From Holophagales bacterium (GTDB taxonomy: Bacteria > Acidobacteriota > Holophagae > Holophagales > Holophagaceae): a stretch of DNA of 6,513 nt. The translations under genes and the position numbers were made by a program. The number at the start of each line of letters is the position of its first letter. The stretch's first letter is position 1. The stretch spans positions 1 to 6,513 of the forward strand of contig JAITCJ010000098.1 in assembly GCA_031283145.1 (NCBI GenBank). Direction: 5' to 3'. This document shows, one piece after another, positions 1-5,667 of this stretch. Below the pieces are notes generated by a model, which saw only the letters and a list, made by a program, of their open reading frames with translations, was not told the origin of the DNA and did not search any database.

Positions 1-827
1 TTAGCTTTGGCCTCATCCGAAAGCGCCAGAATCGCGTTTGCCTCACGCGGAATCGCGTTTCGCTTATTGCCGCCCTTTAAACTGGCGATACCGATTTGCG
101 TCCCGGCCTGAAGCGCGTAAAGAGCGCGAGCCAGGATCCTGATTGCGTTTCCGCGCCCATCGTTAATATTTATACCACTGTGACCGCCTTTCAAACCCGA
201 TACCTTGAGGCGGAACCCCTTGCTGCCCGCCGCGGGAGCAGTAACCCCCACCTTTTTCTTAGCCTCAGTGTCTATGCCGCCGGCGCAGCCAATGGTCATA
301 AATTCTTCTTCTTCACTGTCCAGGTTGAGGAAATACTTACCTGTAAGGATGCCTGCCTTAAACTTATTAGCGCCATTGAGACCCATTTCTTCATCAATGG
401 TGACAAGCAGTTCTATTTGAGGATGTACAAGTTCTTTTGAAGCAAGAACCGCTAAACCGGCGCAAACGCCAATGCCATTGTCGGCGCCGAGAGTCGTGCC
501 GCACGCGTAAAGGTGGTCGCCCTTAATCTGGAGCTTGATGGGGTCTTTTTCAAAATCATGCGCTGTGTCTTCATTTTTTTCACAGACCATATCAACGTGA
601 GCCTGGAGTATGTATCCGGGATGATTTTCGTATCCCGGCGTCGCGGGCTTGCGTATGACGACATTTCCCTCTTCGTCCTGAATAGTTGTCAGCCCAAGGG
701 CACGACCCTGCTCGGCGACCCATTTGGCCGCTTCAGCCTCTTTCTTGGAACCGCGGGGAATTTTAGACAGCTCAATGAAATAATTCCAGAGCGTCTTAGT
801 CTCAGGGTTTTGAAGCAGCGCTTCCAC
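1..827 (-). CDS. pepD: Aminoacyl-histidine dipeptidase (PepD, peptidase M20 family), 3' end beyond window
   Basis: This is a cytosolic metallo-dipeptidase of the PepD/carnosinase-like M20 family, which cleaves Xaa-His and related dipeptides. I translated the open frame from a GTG at 827 to the window edge: 275 codons with no stop, against roughly 485 for the family, so the C-terminal part is missing only because the window ends. Visible motifs are AHVDMV (His77, Asp79), LGADNGIG (Asp116), TIDEEMG (Glu146, Glu147) and NLDSEE (Asp170), followed by the lid-domain motif GGHSG. As I recall, the metal ligands in Vibrio PepD are His80, Asp119, Glu150 and Asp173, with catalytic Asp82 and Glu149. All six match here with a constant offset of three, so an active enzyme is expected. 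The final His ligand lies outside. GTG is chosen because AGGAGG stands 5 bases upstream and the N-terminus aligns with the family. Family assignment is very secure; exact substrate is not. Confidence 0.95.
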   Translation of the reverse strand, partial: MEALLQNPETKTLWNYFIELSKIPRGSKKEAEAAKWVAEQGRALGLTTIQDEEGNVVIRKPATPGYENHPGYILQAHVDMVCEKNEDTAHDFEKDPIKLQIKGDHLYACGTTLGADNGIGVCAGLAVLASKELVHPQIELLVTIDEEMGLNGANKFKAGILTGKYFLNLDSEEEEFMTIGCAGGIDTEAKKKVGVTAPAAGSKGFRLKVSGLKGGHSGININDGRGNAIRILARALYALQAGTQIGIASLKGGNKRNAIPREANAILALSDEAKA

Positions 828-832
828 AGTCG

Positions 833-838
833 CCTCCT
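833..838 (-). promoter_or_regulatory. Shine-Dalgarno site of pepD
   Basis: A full AGGAGG on the minus strand lies 5 bases before the GTG at 827. It fixes the start on a GTG codon where an ATG-only search would miss the gene. Confidence 0.85.
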
Positions 839-886
839 AAAAATGAGGCCCTCTTGACCGGAATTAGTCTCAGGGGCGTATATTCT

Positions 887-915
887 ATTATAGCGGCCAC
901 AAAACTGCGTAACAA
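887..915 (-). promoter_or_regulatory. Sigma70-like promoter for pepD
   Basis: On the minus strand a consensus -10 box TATAAT (887-892) is preceded, after 17 bases, by TTGTTA (910-915), which matches 4 of 6 bases of the -35 consensus. Transcription would begin near 880 and give a leader of about 50 bases ending in the strong ribosome site. The position, spacing and orientation suit pepD. It is predicted only from sequence. Confidence 0.6.
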
Positions 916-966
916 AATTTTGACATGGAAATTTTGGAGCAGTCTTCTGTAAATTGAAGCAAGCTT

Positions 967-980
967 TATAGCAGTTCAAG
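967..980 (+). repeat. Solo terminal-repeat-like sequence
   Basis: TATAGCAGTTCAAG matches the first 14 bases of the inner element's left terminal repeat (1677-1690) at 12 of 14 positions. No matching inverted partner of its own is visible close by. It may be a remnant end of a related element, possibly the upstream boundary of the mobile region holding the transposase fragment, or chance. The surrounding gap (828-1124) otherwise holds only the pepD promoter and the candidate transposase promoter. Confidence 0.25.
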
Positions 981-1074
981 CCGACTTTTACATTTTCAGA
1001 TTATTTTTTGTTATAGGGGTATAGAGGGAGTATAGATTGTATGCGTATTTGCGTATTGATTTGGGTTTTGGATA

Positions 1075-1102
1075 TTGTGTTATGATACAGTTATGGTATA
1101 AT
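1075..1102 (+). promoter_or_regulatory. Possible promoter of the transposase-like ORF
   Basis: A perfect TATAAT lies at 1097-1102, with TTGTGT at 1075-1080 (spacing 16) as a weak -35. A second candidate -10, TATGAT at 1081-1086, has TTGATT 19 bases upstream (1056-1061). The region is very AT-rich, so TATAAT-like strings are expected by chance. No convincing ribosome site precedes the ATG at 1125. Confidence 0.35.
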
Positions 1103-1124
1103 ATGATATACTGAAGAGTATTGA

Positions 1125-1544
1125 ATGGTCAAGTTCAACAAGGTGACTCGAAGCGGGAGGCTCAAAACATGGGTATGCGTGCTGAAAGGGTATCGTCCGG
1201 GGCCAGGGTTGCCGCCCAAGCAACGGACTATTAAGAGTTTTGGTTATTTGGAGGATCAGGCGGACAGAGAAGCCTTCATGAGGGAAGTTCTTGAGTTCAA
1301 CGCTAATTTCAAACAGGACATGTCGCTTAGTATTGTTCAGTTGGATGATGTAGGTGGTGCAATTGCTTTCAAAAAAGCAAAAAATACCAAGGGCGAAATT
1401 GCTGATACTCTCCAGTTCGCAAACGAAGACCAGATAGTTTTGGACTATAAACTCATACAAGAAACTTTCGGCGCTGACTTCTACAATGCCTATCCTGAAC
1501 AAGAGGTGTTTAACAGATTCCTCAAAAATATCTCTGTATCATAA
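1125..1544 (+). CDS. Truncated transposase-like protein (IS1634/IS4-type N-terminal region only)
   Basis: This 139-residue ORF begins with a basic segment followed by RTIKSFGYLED (residues 34-44) and an acidic helix. That arrangement resembles the N-terminus of IS1634-type DDE transposases, where a short basic region leads to a 'TIKSLGYL' motif and then a variable helical stretch. Those proteins usually exceed 450 residues, and the catalytic DDE core is absent here. Reading past the TAA at 1542 gives no recognisable continuation, so this looks like a stranded 5' fragment that could not transpose by itself. The first outer terminal repeat of the adjacent MITE-like element begins 27 bases after the stop, so an insertion may have cut the gene. 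The start is the first ATG after an AT-rich possible promoter, but no ribosome site supports it. An unrelated small protein cannot be excluded. The family call rests on motif memory, not a search. Confidence 0.5.
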   Translation: MVKFNKVTRSGRLKTWVCVLKGYRPGPGLPPKQRTIKSFGYLEDQADREAFMREVLEFNANFKQDMSLSIVQLDDVGGAIAFKKAKNTKGEIADTLQFANEDQIVLDYKLIQETFGADFYNAYPEQEVFNRFLKNISVS

Positions 1545-1723
1545 CAAGAAAATCTACAACCCCGCCTGCATATAGTCAATGGACTTCAGGATAGGAACAA
1601 GCCGTCCTATGGATAGGCATTCAGAAAACCAGTCGCCTCGCCTTGAAAACGGCGCGAATGCGCTAGACTGTGCCGATATAGCAATTCAGGTTATTGTAGT
1701 CCATCGCTGAGGCTCTGGATGCT

Positions 1724-1758
1724 ATTAATACCAAGTCGCGTTCAATTGACATTGAACG
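1724..1758. repeat. Family A repeat, partial copy (A1)
   Basis: ATACCAAGTCGCGTTCAAT matches the arm of the complete copy at 2176-2216. Here the expected right arm is degenerate. Only the inner stem GTTCAAT/ATTGAAC (1740-1746, 1751-1757) is intact. It stands in inverted orientation to the right arm of the copy at 1835-1882, so these two could also be the ends of a small element. Confidence 0.55.
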
Positions 1759-1769
1759 CTAAAACGCCA

Positions 1770-1811
1770 AAGTTTTTGAAAAACAGGGAACCCCTGATTT
1801 TTCAAAAACTT
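1770..1811. terminator. Long hairpin with bidirectional terminator-like core
   Basis: Arms 1770-1783 and 1798-1811 pair perfectly for 14 bases. Inside them CAGGG (1784-1788) pairs with CCCTG (1792-1796) around a 3-base loop, with one bulged A. The core reads A-run, CAGGG stem, T-run on either strand, which is the shape of a bidirectional intrinsic terminator. It could stop transcription running from the transposase-like ORF or toward it. It may equally be just part of the mobile element's structure. Confidence 0.5.
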
Positions 1812-1814
1812 GCG

Positions 1815-1834
1815 GGCGGCGATTACTCGCCGCC
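1815..1834. repeat. GC-rich 8-base-pair hairpin
   Basis: GGCGGCGA (1815-1822) and TCGCCGCC (1827-1834) form a perfect 8-base-pair stem around a TTAC loop. It sits 3 bases after the preceding hairpin and directly abuts the next one. No T-run follows, so it is not a typical intrinsic terminator. Confidence 0.7.
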
Positions 1835-1882
1835 ATACCAACTTGCAATCAAAAGTAATGCCGTTTGATTGCAAGTTGGTAT
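1835..1882. repeat. Family A palindrome (A2), 19-base perfect arms
   Basis: Arms at 1835-1853 and 1864-1882 are perfect inverted repeats starting ATACCAACTTGCAATC, with a 10-base loop. The same arm sequence makes the palindrome at 5561-5614, while the loops differ. Confidence 0.85.
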
Positions 1883-2175
1883 AAGCACAAAGCATTGAAA
1901 GCTGGATTGACATTGTGTCTATGGACTACAATAACTGAAATTGCTATAATGGAGCGAACCGCCGATAGGCGGTGAGCGGAATGGGAGGCGTAGGCAATGC
2001 ATACCTTTTGTTACGACCGTCAAGTCCATTTGCTATAAATCATTACATGACAATGCTTTACAATGCCATACCCTGAAATAAATGTAAAAGTAGGGCGTGG
2101 CCGTCATAGTGTGGGGCGTGATCCAGAGTAAGAAAGAAGCACCCGGACTTACGGAAGAATAGACACATCTCTGAT

Positions 2176-2216
2176 TATCAAGTCGCGTTCAATTGGGATT
2201 AACGCGACTTGGTATA
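2176..2216. repeat. Family A palindrome (A3), CGCG-type arms
   Basis: CAAGTCGCGTT (2179-2189) pairs perfectly with AACGCGACTTG (2201-2211). The outer part ends in GGTATAA on the right, with two bases missing from the left arm. It shares the ATACCAA end motif with A2 and A4, but its stem bases differ in both arms together. It is followed after 12 bases by the family B hairpin. Confidence 0.7.
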
Positions 2217-2228
2217 AGAAAGCACTCT

Positions 2229-2274
2229 CAACAAACATGAAAAACAGAGCGCAGCCTGCTTTTCATGTTTGTTG
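2229..2274 (-). repeat. Family B hairpin (B1) just after the stop of the 777-residue gene; candidate terminator
   Basis: Arms at 2229-2243 and 2260-2274 pair over 15 bases (core AACAAACATGAAAA). An inner CAG/CTG stem lies beyond one mismatch. It begins 7 bases after the stop codon at 2282. A second copy with nearly the same sequence lies at 5613-5656. On the minus strand the core reads AAAA, short GC-containing stem, then GTTTTT, so it could act as a terminator or an RNA 3'-end stabiliser. The GC stem is short, so terminator strength is uncertain. Confidence 0.7.
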
Positions 2275-2281
2275 GCTGTAA

Positions 2282-4615
2282 TTACTTCAACTTTGCTTCC
2301 CAATCCCTCGCAAGTCTTTCCTGACCCAATGCTTTGGCTAATTCAAGTATTTTTAAATTATCTGTAAATTTACCGCCGCTATCCAGCACGGCGTTAAATA
2401 TTTCGTCAGCCTCATGGTACTTATTGTCATGCAGATATGCTTCAATAAGCGGCAAGCCAACCTTGAAAGCGAGCGAATTAATATCTAACAGTTTAAGAAA
2501 ATATTCATCATCAGGCGCGTTAATCCTTGCGTATTCTCTGTCCCAGGCGGTTTTTAGCAGCTCAATGGCTTTGGGCCAGTTGCCGTTCTTTTTGCACTGC
2601 TGATAATACTTATCAATTACAAAAGCAGGCGGCACTGTTCCTGCCTGGGAAAGCGGGCTGAGTTTTATCCTGTCCAAAAAAGTGTCAATGGAGCGGTCAG
2701 CGCCTTCTATTGCTTGCCACAAAAACCACTGACTCCATAATGTATCCGAGGATGGCTTCCTCTCCAGCAGTGATTCAACATTAGCCAGCCAGGGCTTAGA
2801 GAGCGCTTTCATGGTTGAATTCTGTATTGAAATTGTGTACCGCGCGACTAAAGTCATATTCACCACTATCTCAGGATAATCTCGCAATACTCTGTTCAAA
2901 TATCCAACAGCTTCGCCCCATAGGGTCCCGTCCTGTTCTTTAATCGCTTTCATAGCGTTTTCGTAAATTAATCCAAAAGCGTATATAAGCTCAAGCCCTG
3001 GTTTGTCTTTGTTAGTCTCAAGGTATTTTTTTAATAGGGATTGGGGAGTTTCAAAATTGAAACGGTTTAAGATAGACTGAATATCATCCTGTTCAGGAAT
3101 AGCTGTACCCTGGGTCAAAACCAGCCCATCCCGCGCGATCAGAGCCCATCTGTTGCCATCGTTTTCTTTCCAGCCCAATGTGTCAATGGCAGAATCATCA
3201 GAATCAACTTGTAAGACAGAGATATTGGGGGAAAGTTTTTTACTCAGTTTTTTAAAGTTAAAATAATGATCATTTTGATCGCCGTTGTCACTGGTAAATA
3301 CAAAAAAACAGGGTGAATCTGAATTATTTAAAATGGGCTTCATATAAGGCGCCTTATTTATAAGCTCGCCCTGTTCCCATACTTTAGCAATATCCTCCAT
3401 GCCGGCAGACCTGGCGGCATTGGCCGCGATCAGCGCGTTGTTCGATTCATATTTATCAAAATTCGTTTTTCCATAAACACGAATCATTTCATCATAAACT
3501 CTGTTTGCGCCCTCAATGTCGCCTAAGCGCAGCAGGGCTTCGAGATGGGGCGCGTACGCTGATTTTGCCGGATAGCCTTCGAGTGTTGTTTCTGGGGAAG
3601 CAGCAAAAAACATAATAGGAGCAGAGCCAGGCACCCACTCTGTGGTTAGCGAGGTCCGTGGAGAACCGTAAAAGTCCTTTGCCATTTTCGCAAACTTAAT
3701 AACAGAGAACCAATCCTTTTCAGCCCTAAGTTTTTCAACGATCCAGGCGCACGCCTTTGCGGTGGGGGACATCGTTCTATAAAAAGCAAATGTATCAAGG
3801 GAATTAATAAATGTATCCCACTTGTAATCAGGCTGGCTCTTTGCCATCCAGAGCCAAATATCCCATAGGGCGTCGCTGGTGGGTTCCAACCTGATGGCTG
3901 ATTCCAATTTGGAAATATGTTTACGGAAAACATCTCTCATCAGATTGCTGCGTCGCTCCGGCTGGCTCTTATCCGGCTTGAAAAAATCTATATTAATGCC
4001 CAGCCAGGAACCTCCGAACACATTGTCTGTCTCGGCTGCCATAACGCCCCAGACACGCAGGTCTGTCTCAGTGTCAAGGTCTTCGGTTGTATCCGGCGGC
4101 ATTTTTTGAAGGGCGCGGCGGCGAACTTCTTTTAACAGGTCTGCCTTGGCATCTAAATGATCCTGGTTTTCGCGCAAAAACTCACGAACTCTTTTTAAGG
4201 GTGTTTTAATGCCATTTTTCTCCAGTACTTGTTCAAATTCTTTGGGACTTGGGATATTGGCTCCGAAGACGATTAATTTGTTTCCATGGTCCAAGGCCGC
4301 CCACTTGACGCCGCCGATGAGACCATATATCTGCCTGAACCAGCGCTCAAAGGCCTGGATGTTTCTCACGCCAAGGTAGTTGCTGCCGTCGGCTTTGAAG
4401 CTGCCTTGGCTCAGCGCTTTGAAACCGTGTTCATAAATACCGTCAGAATCAATGACTCGCTTCCATTTTCCTGTGTCGGCGGTCTTCCAGTTGCCTAAGA
4501 GGACTATTTTGTTCCCCTTATGCCTGGTCAAGTTGTACTCAAAATCTGTCTGTGATAACAGCGGTACGTTTAGCAATATTGTTACTATGGCCGGAAGCGT
4601 TAATTTCTTGCGCAT
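2282..4615 (-). CDS. Secreted 777-residue protein, tandem duplication of thioredoxin-like plus helical-repeat unit
   Basis: I do not recognise a named family. A Sec signal peptide is visible (basic MRKK, hydrophobic residues 5-20, cleavage probably near 20-22), so it should act in the periplasm or outside. Two similar halves follow. Each has a beta/alpha segment resembling a thioredoxin fold without a CxxC site (about 33-132 and 434-520), then mostly helical, TPR-like sequence (about 138-418 and 523-777). Matching landmarks are KWAALDHG (104) with RWALIARDG (489), TP at 138 and 523, PTSDALW (245) with PSSDTLW (621), DTF at 267 and 644, and AKVWEQG (410) with ARDWEAK (769). AGGA lies 6 bases before the ATG, and the gene starts 18 bases after the ptb stop, so they are likely one operon. 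A scaffold or binding role is only a guess. The gene is real; the function is unknown. Confidence 0.85.
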   Translation of the reverse strand: MRKKLTLPAIVTILLNVPLLSQTDFEYNLTRHKGNKIVLLGNWKTADTGKWKRVIDSDGIYEHGFKALSQGSFKADGSNYLGVRNIQAFERWFRQIYGLIGGVKWAALDHGNKLIVFGANIPSPKEFEQVLEKNGIKTPLKRVREFLRENQDHLDAKADLLKEVRRRALQKMPPDTTEDLDTETDLRVWGVMAAETDNVFGGSWLGINIDFFKPDKSQPERRSNLMRDVFRKHISKLESAIRLEPTSDALWDIWLWMAKSQPDYKWDTFINSLDTFAFYRTMSPTAKACAWIVEKLRAEKDWFSVIKFAKMAKDFYGSPRTSLTTEWVPGSAPIMFFAASPETTLEGYPAKSAYAPHLEALLRLGDIEGANRVYDEMIRVYGKTNFDKYESNNALIAANAARSAGMEDIAKVWEQGELINKAPYMKPILNNSDSPCFFVFTSDNGDQNDHYFNFKKLSKKLSPNISVLQVDSDDSAIDTLGWKENDGNRWALIARDGLVLTQGTAIPEQDDIQSILNRFNFETPQSLLKKYLETNKDKPGLELIYAFGLIYENAMKAIKEQDGTLWGEAVGYLNRVLRDYPEIVVNMTLVARYTISIQNSTMKALSKPWLANVESLLERKPSSDTLWSQWFLWQAIEGADRSIDTFLDRIKLSPLSQAGTVPPAFVIDKYYQQCKKNGNWPKAIELLKTAWDREYARINAPDDEYFLKLLDINSLAFKVGLPLIEAYLHDNKYHEADEIFNAVLDSGGKFTDNLKILELAKALGQERLARDWEAKLK

Positions 4616-4633
4616 TATTGATCCTGTAATAAA

Positions 4634-5536
4634 TTATACGCTCATGGCGGCCAGGGCAATTGAGTACAACTTTGTCTTTACGCTGTCGCCGCGGCTGGAG
4701 AGTACGCAGGGAGCCTTCGCGCCGACAACCATCGCCCCGACTTCGCACCCGAATAACTTGGTCATTGTCTTATAAAACACGTTTCCAGATTCAATATTGG
4801 GGAATAACAGGCAGTCGGCGTCGCCCGATACGGGGCTTCTGACGCCCTTTATGTCGGCGCTCTCTCTGTCAATCGCTACATCAAGGGCCAGAGGGCCGTC
4901 AATAACAGCGCCCTTGATCTGGCCTCTGTCGCCCATTTTGGCCAACAGGGCGGCGTCAACACAGGCGGGCATTTTTGGCAATACTTGCTCGCTTGCGGCC
5001 AGAATGGCTACTTTTGGCGTTTCAATTCGGAGCGATTTTGCTGTGTTGACCAAATAGTTAAGTATGGCCGTTTTTTCTTTCAAATCCGGCGCGGGTATAA
5101 CCGCCACGTCGCCAACAATAAGTAATTTGTGATATCTGGGGTTTTCTACAACCGTGACGTGGCTCAGTATGGCTCCTTGTTCCATCAGACCCTGATCTTT
5201 ACTGAGTATCGCTCTCATATATTTATCGGTAGAAAGGATGCCTTTCATCAGTACATCGCCCTCCCCCGCCTTTACCATAGCCACCGCCCGCGACGCGGCT
5301 CCGGTCTCAACAGGTTCATTGATTATCCTGAAAATACCGGGGTCAATACCGTTACCCTTACAGATTCCCAAAATCTTTGACTCGTCACCTATGAGGATGG
5401 CCTCTGCTATGCCCGCGTCCACGGCGTCTTTCACGGCTTCAATCGTGTGTTCGTCATTTGCGGCGGCGGCCACTAATTTTTTTCGGGGCTTGCTTCGCAG
5501 GTCGTCCAGCATCTGTTCCAATTTGGTAATGGGCAT
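4634..5536 (-). CDS. ptb: Phosphate butyryltransferase / phosphate acetyl-butyryl transferase family enzyme
   Basis: This cytosolic enzyme family exchanges CoA for phosphate on short acyl groups (butyryl-CoA plus phosphate to butyryl phosphate plus CoA), usually paired with butyrate kinase to make ATP. At 300 residues it has the usual Ptb length. Visible family motifs are DVLMKGILSTD (94-104), IDGPLALD (212-219), SPVSGDAD (234-241), PNIESGN (246-252) and GAKAPCVLSSRGDS (272-285), with the typical C-terminal TKLYSIALA. All are intact, so activity is expected. The start is supported by GGAG 5 bases upstream of the ATG. No acyl kinase follows; the next gene is a secreted protein 18 bases downstream. 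Sequence motifs alone do not separate butyryl from acetyl, propionyl or branched-chain acyl substrates. Family confidence is high, substrate confidence moderate. Confidence 0.92.
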   Translation of the reverse strand: MPITKLEQMLDDLRSKPRKKLVAAAANDEHTIEAVKDAVDAGIAEAILIGDESKILGICKGNGIDPGIFRIINEPVETGAASRAVAMVKAGEGDVLMKGILSTDKYMRAILSKDQGLMEQGAILSHVTVVENPRYHKLLIVGDVAVIPAPDLKEKTAILNYLVNTAKSLRIETPKVAILAASEQVLPKMPACVDAALLAKMGDRGQIKGAVIDGPLALDVAIDRESADIKGVRSPVSGDADCLLFPNIESGNVFYKTMTKLFGCEVGAMVVGAKAPCVLSSRGDSVKTKLYSIALAAMSV

Positions 5537-5560
5537 AGGAACTCCATGTAAAAGGGATTA

Positions 5561-5614
5561 TTAATACCAACTTGCAATCAAACGAAATACCGTTTGATTG
5601 CAAGTTGGTATTAA
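5561..5614. repeat. Family A palindrome (A4), 24-base perfect arms
   Basis: Arms 5561-5584 and 5591-5614 are perfect inverted repeats running from TTAATACCAACTTGC to AAACG around a 6-base loop. The central 19 bases of each arm equal those of A2 at 1835-1882. It occupies the gap upstream of ptb, 25 bases from the ptb start, and its last two bases overlap the family B hairpin. In the ptb-operon transcript it would fold strongly in the leader. Confidence 0.9.
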
Positions 5615-5656
5615 CAAACATGAAAAACGGAGCGCATCCTGTTTTTCATGTTTGTT
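5613..5656 (-). repeat. Family B hairpin (B2) just after the stop of the DUF4920-like gene; candidate terminator
   Basis: AACAAACATGAAAAAC (5613-5628) pairs perfectly with 5641-5656, and an inner GGA/TCC stem extends it. It begins 11 bases after the stop codon at 5668. The AGCCAACAAACATG flank on the minus strand is shared with B1. The core is again an A-run, a short stem and GTTTTT, so it may end or attenuate transcription before ptb, or stabilise the upstream mRNA. Confidence 0.75.
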
Positions 5657-5667
5657 GGCTATAAAAT

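Larger units (their letters stand above)
1677..1948. mobile_element. Inner MITE-like element with 28-base terminal inverted repeats
   Basis: Bases 1677-1704 and the reverse complement of 1921-1948 agree at 26 of 28 positions, starting TATAGCAATT. The 272-base element is non-coding, is flanked by possible TA duplications like the outer element, and lies wholly inside it. Its interior carries four consecutive hairpins (1740-1882). The near-identity of the ends suggests a more recent insertion than the outer element, whose ends are more diverged. The mobilising transposase is not in the window. Confidence 0.6.
1571..2037. mobile_element. Outer MITE-like element with about 30-base imperfect terminal inverted repeats
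   Basis: Bases 1571-1600 and the reverse complement of 2008-2037 match at 23 of 30 positions without gaps. Both begin TATAG and share AATGGACTT and, further in, AACAA. The ends can be read as TA target duplications outside TAG...CTA, the pattern of IS630/Tc1-mariner elements, but that family link is inferred. No transposase lies inside, hence MITE-like. The interior contains the inner element and, near the right end, a small stem ACCGCC/GGCGGT (1958-1973). Beyond it, 2038-2175 shows no gene or repeat that I recognise. Confidence 0.5.

Noticed and set aside
920..925. A perfect TTGACA on the plus strand as a -35 box
   Set aside because: No -10-like sequence lies 15-19 bases downstream, and no plus-strand gene begins nearby.
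1080..1502. A 140-codon ORF on the minus strand opposite the transposase-like ORF
   Set aside because: It overlaps almost completely with the plus-strand frame that shows the transposase-like motif. Its sequence has no family features and no ribosome site, so it is a shadow frame.
1725..1913. A 62-codon minus-strand ORF across the hairpin block
   Set aside because: It runs through the inverted repeats and hairpins of the inner element, has no ribosome site and no recognisable domain. Its composition is explained by the palindromes.
1482..2079. Near-identical TACAATGCC...CCTGAA strings at 1482-1496 and 2059-2076 as flanking duplications of an insertion
   Set aside because: The match is short and gapped and lies inside the ORF on one side. 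It does not touch the element ends, so chance is more likely.
1545..2281. A CRISPR array or tandem repeat array in the repeat-rich gap
   Set aside because: The repeats are inverted pairs and dispersed palindromes. They are not regularly spaced direct repeats with unique spacers, and no cas gene is present.
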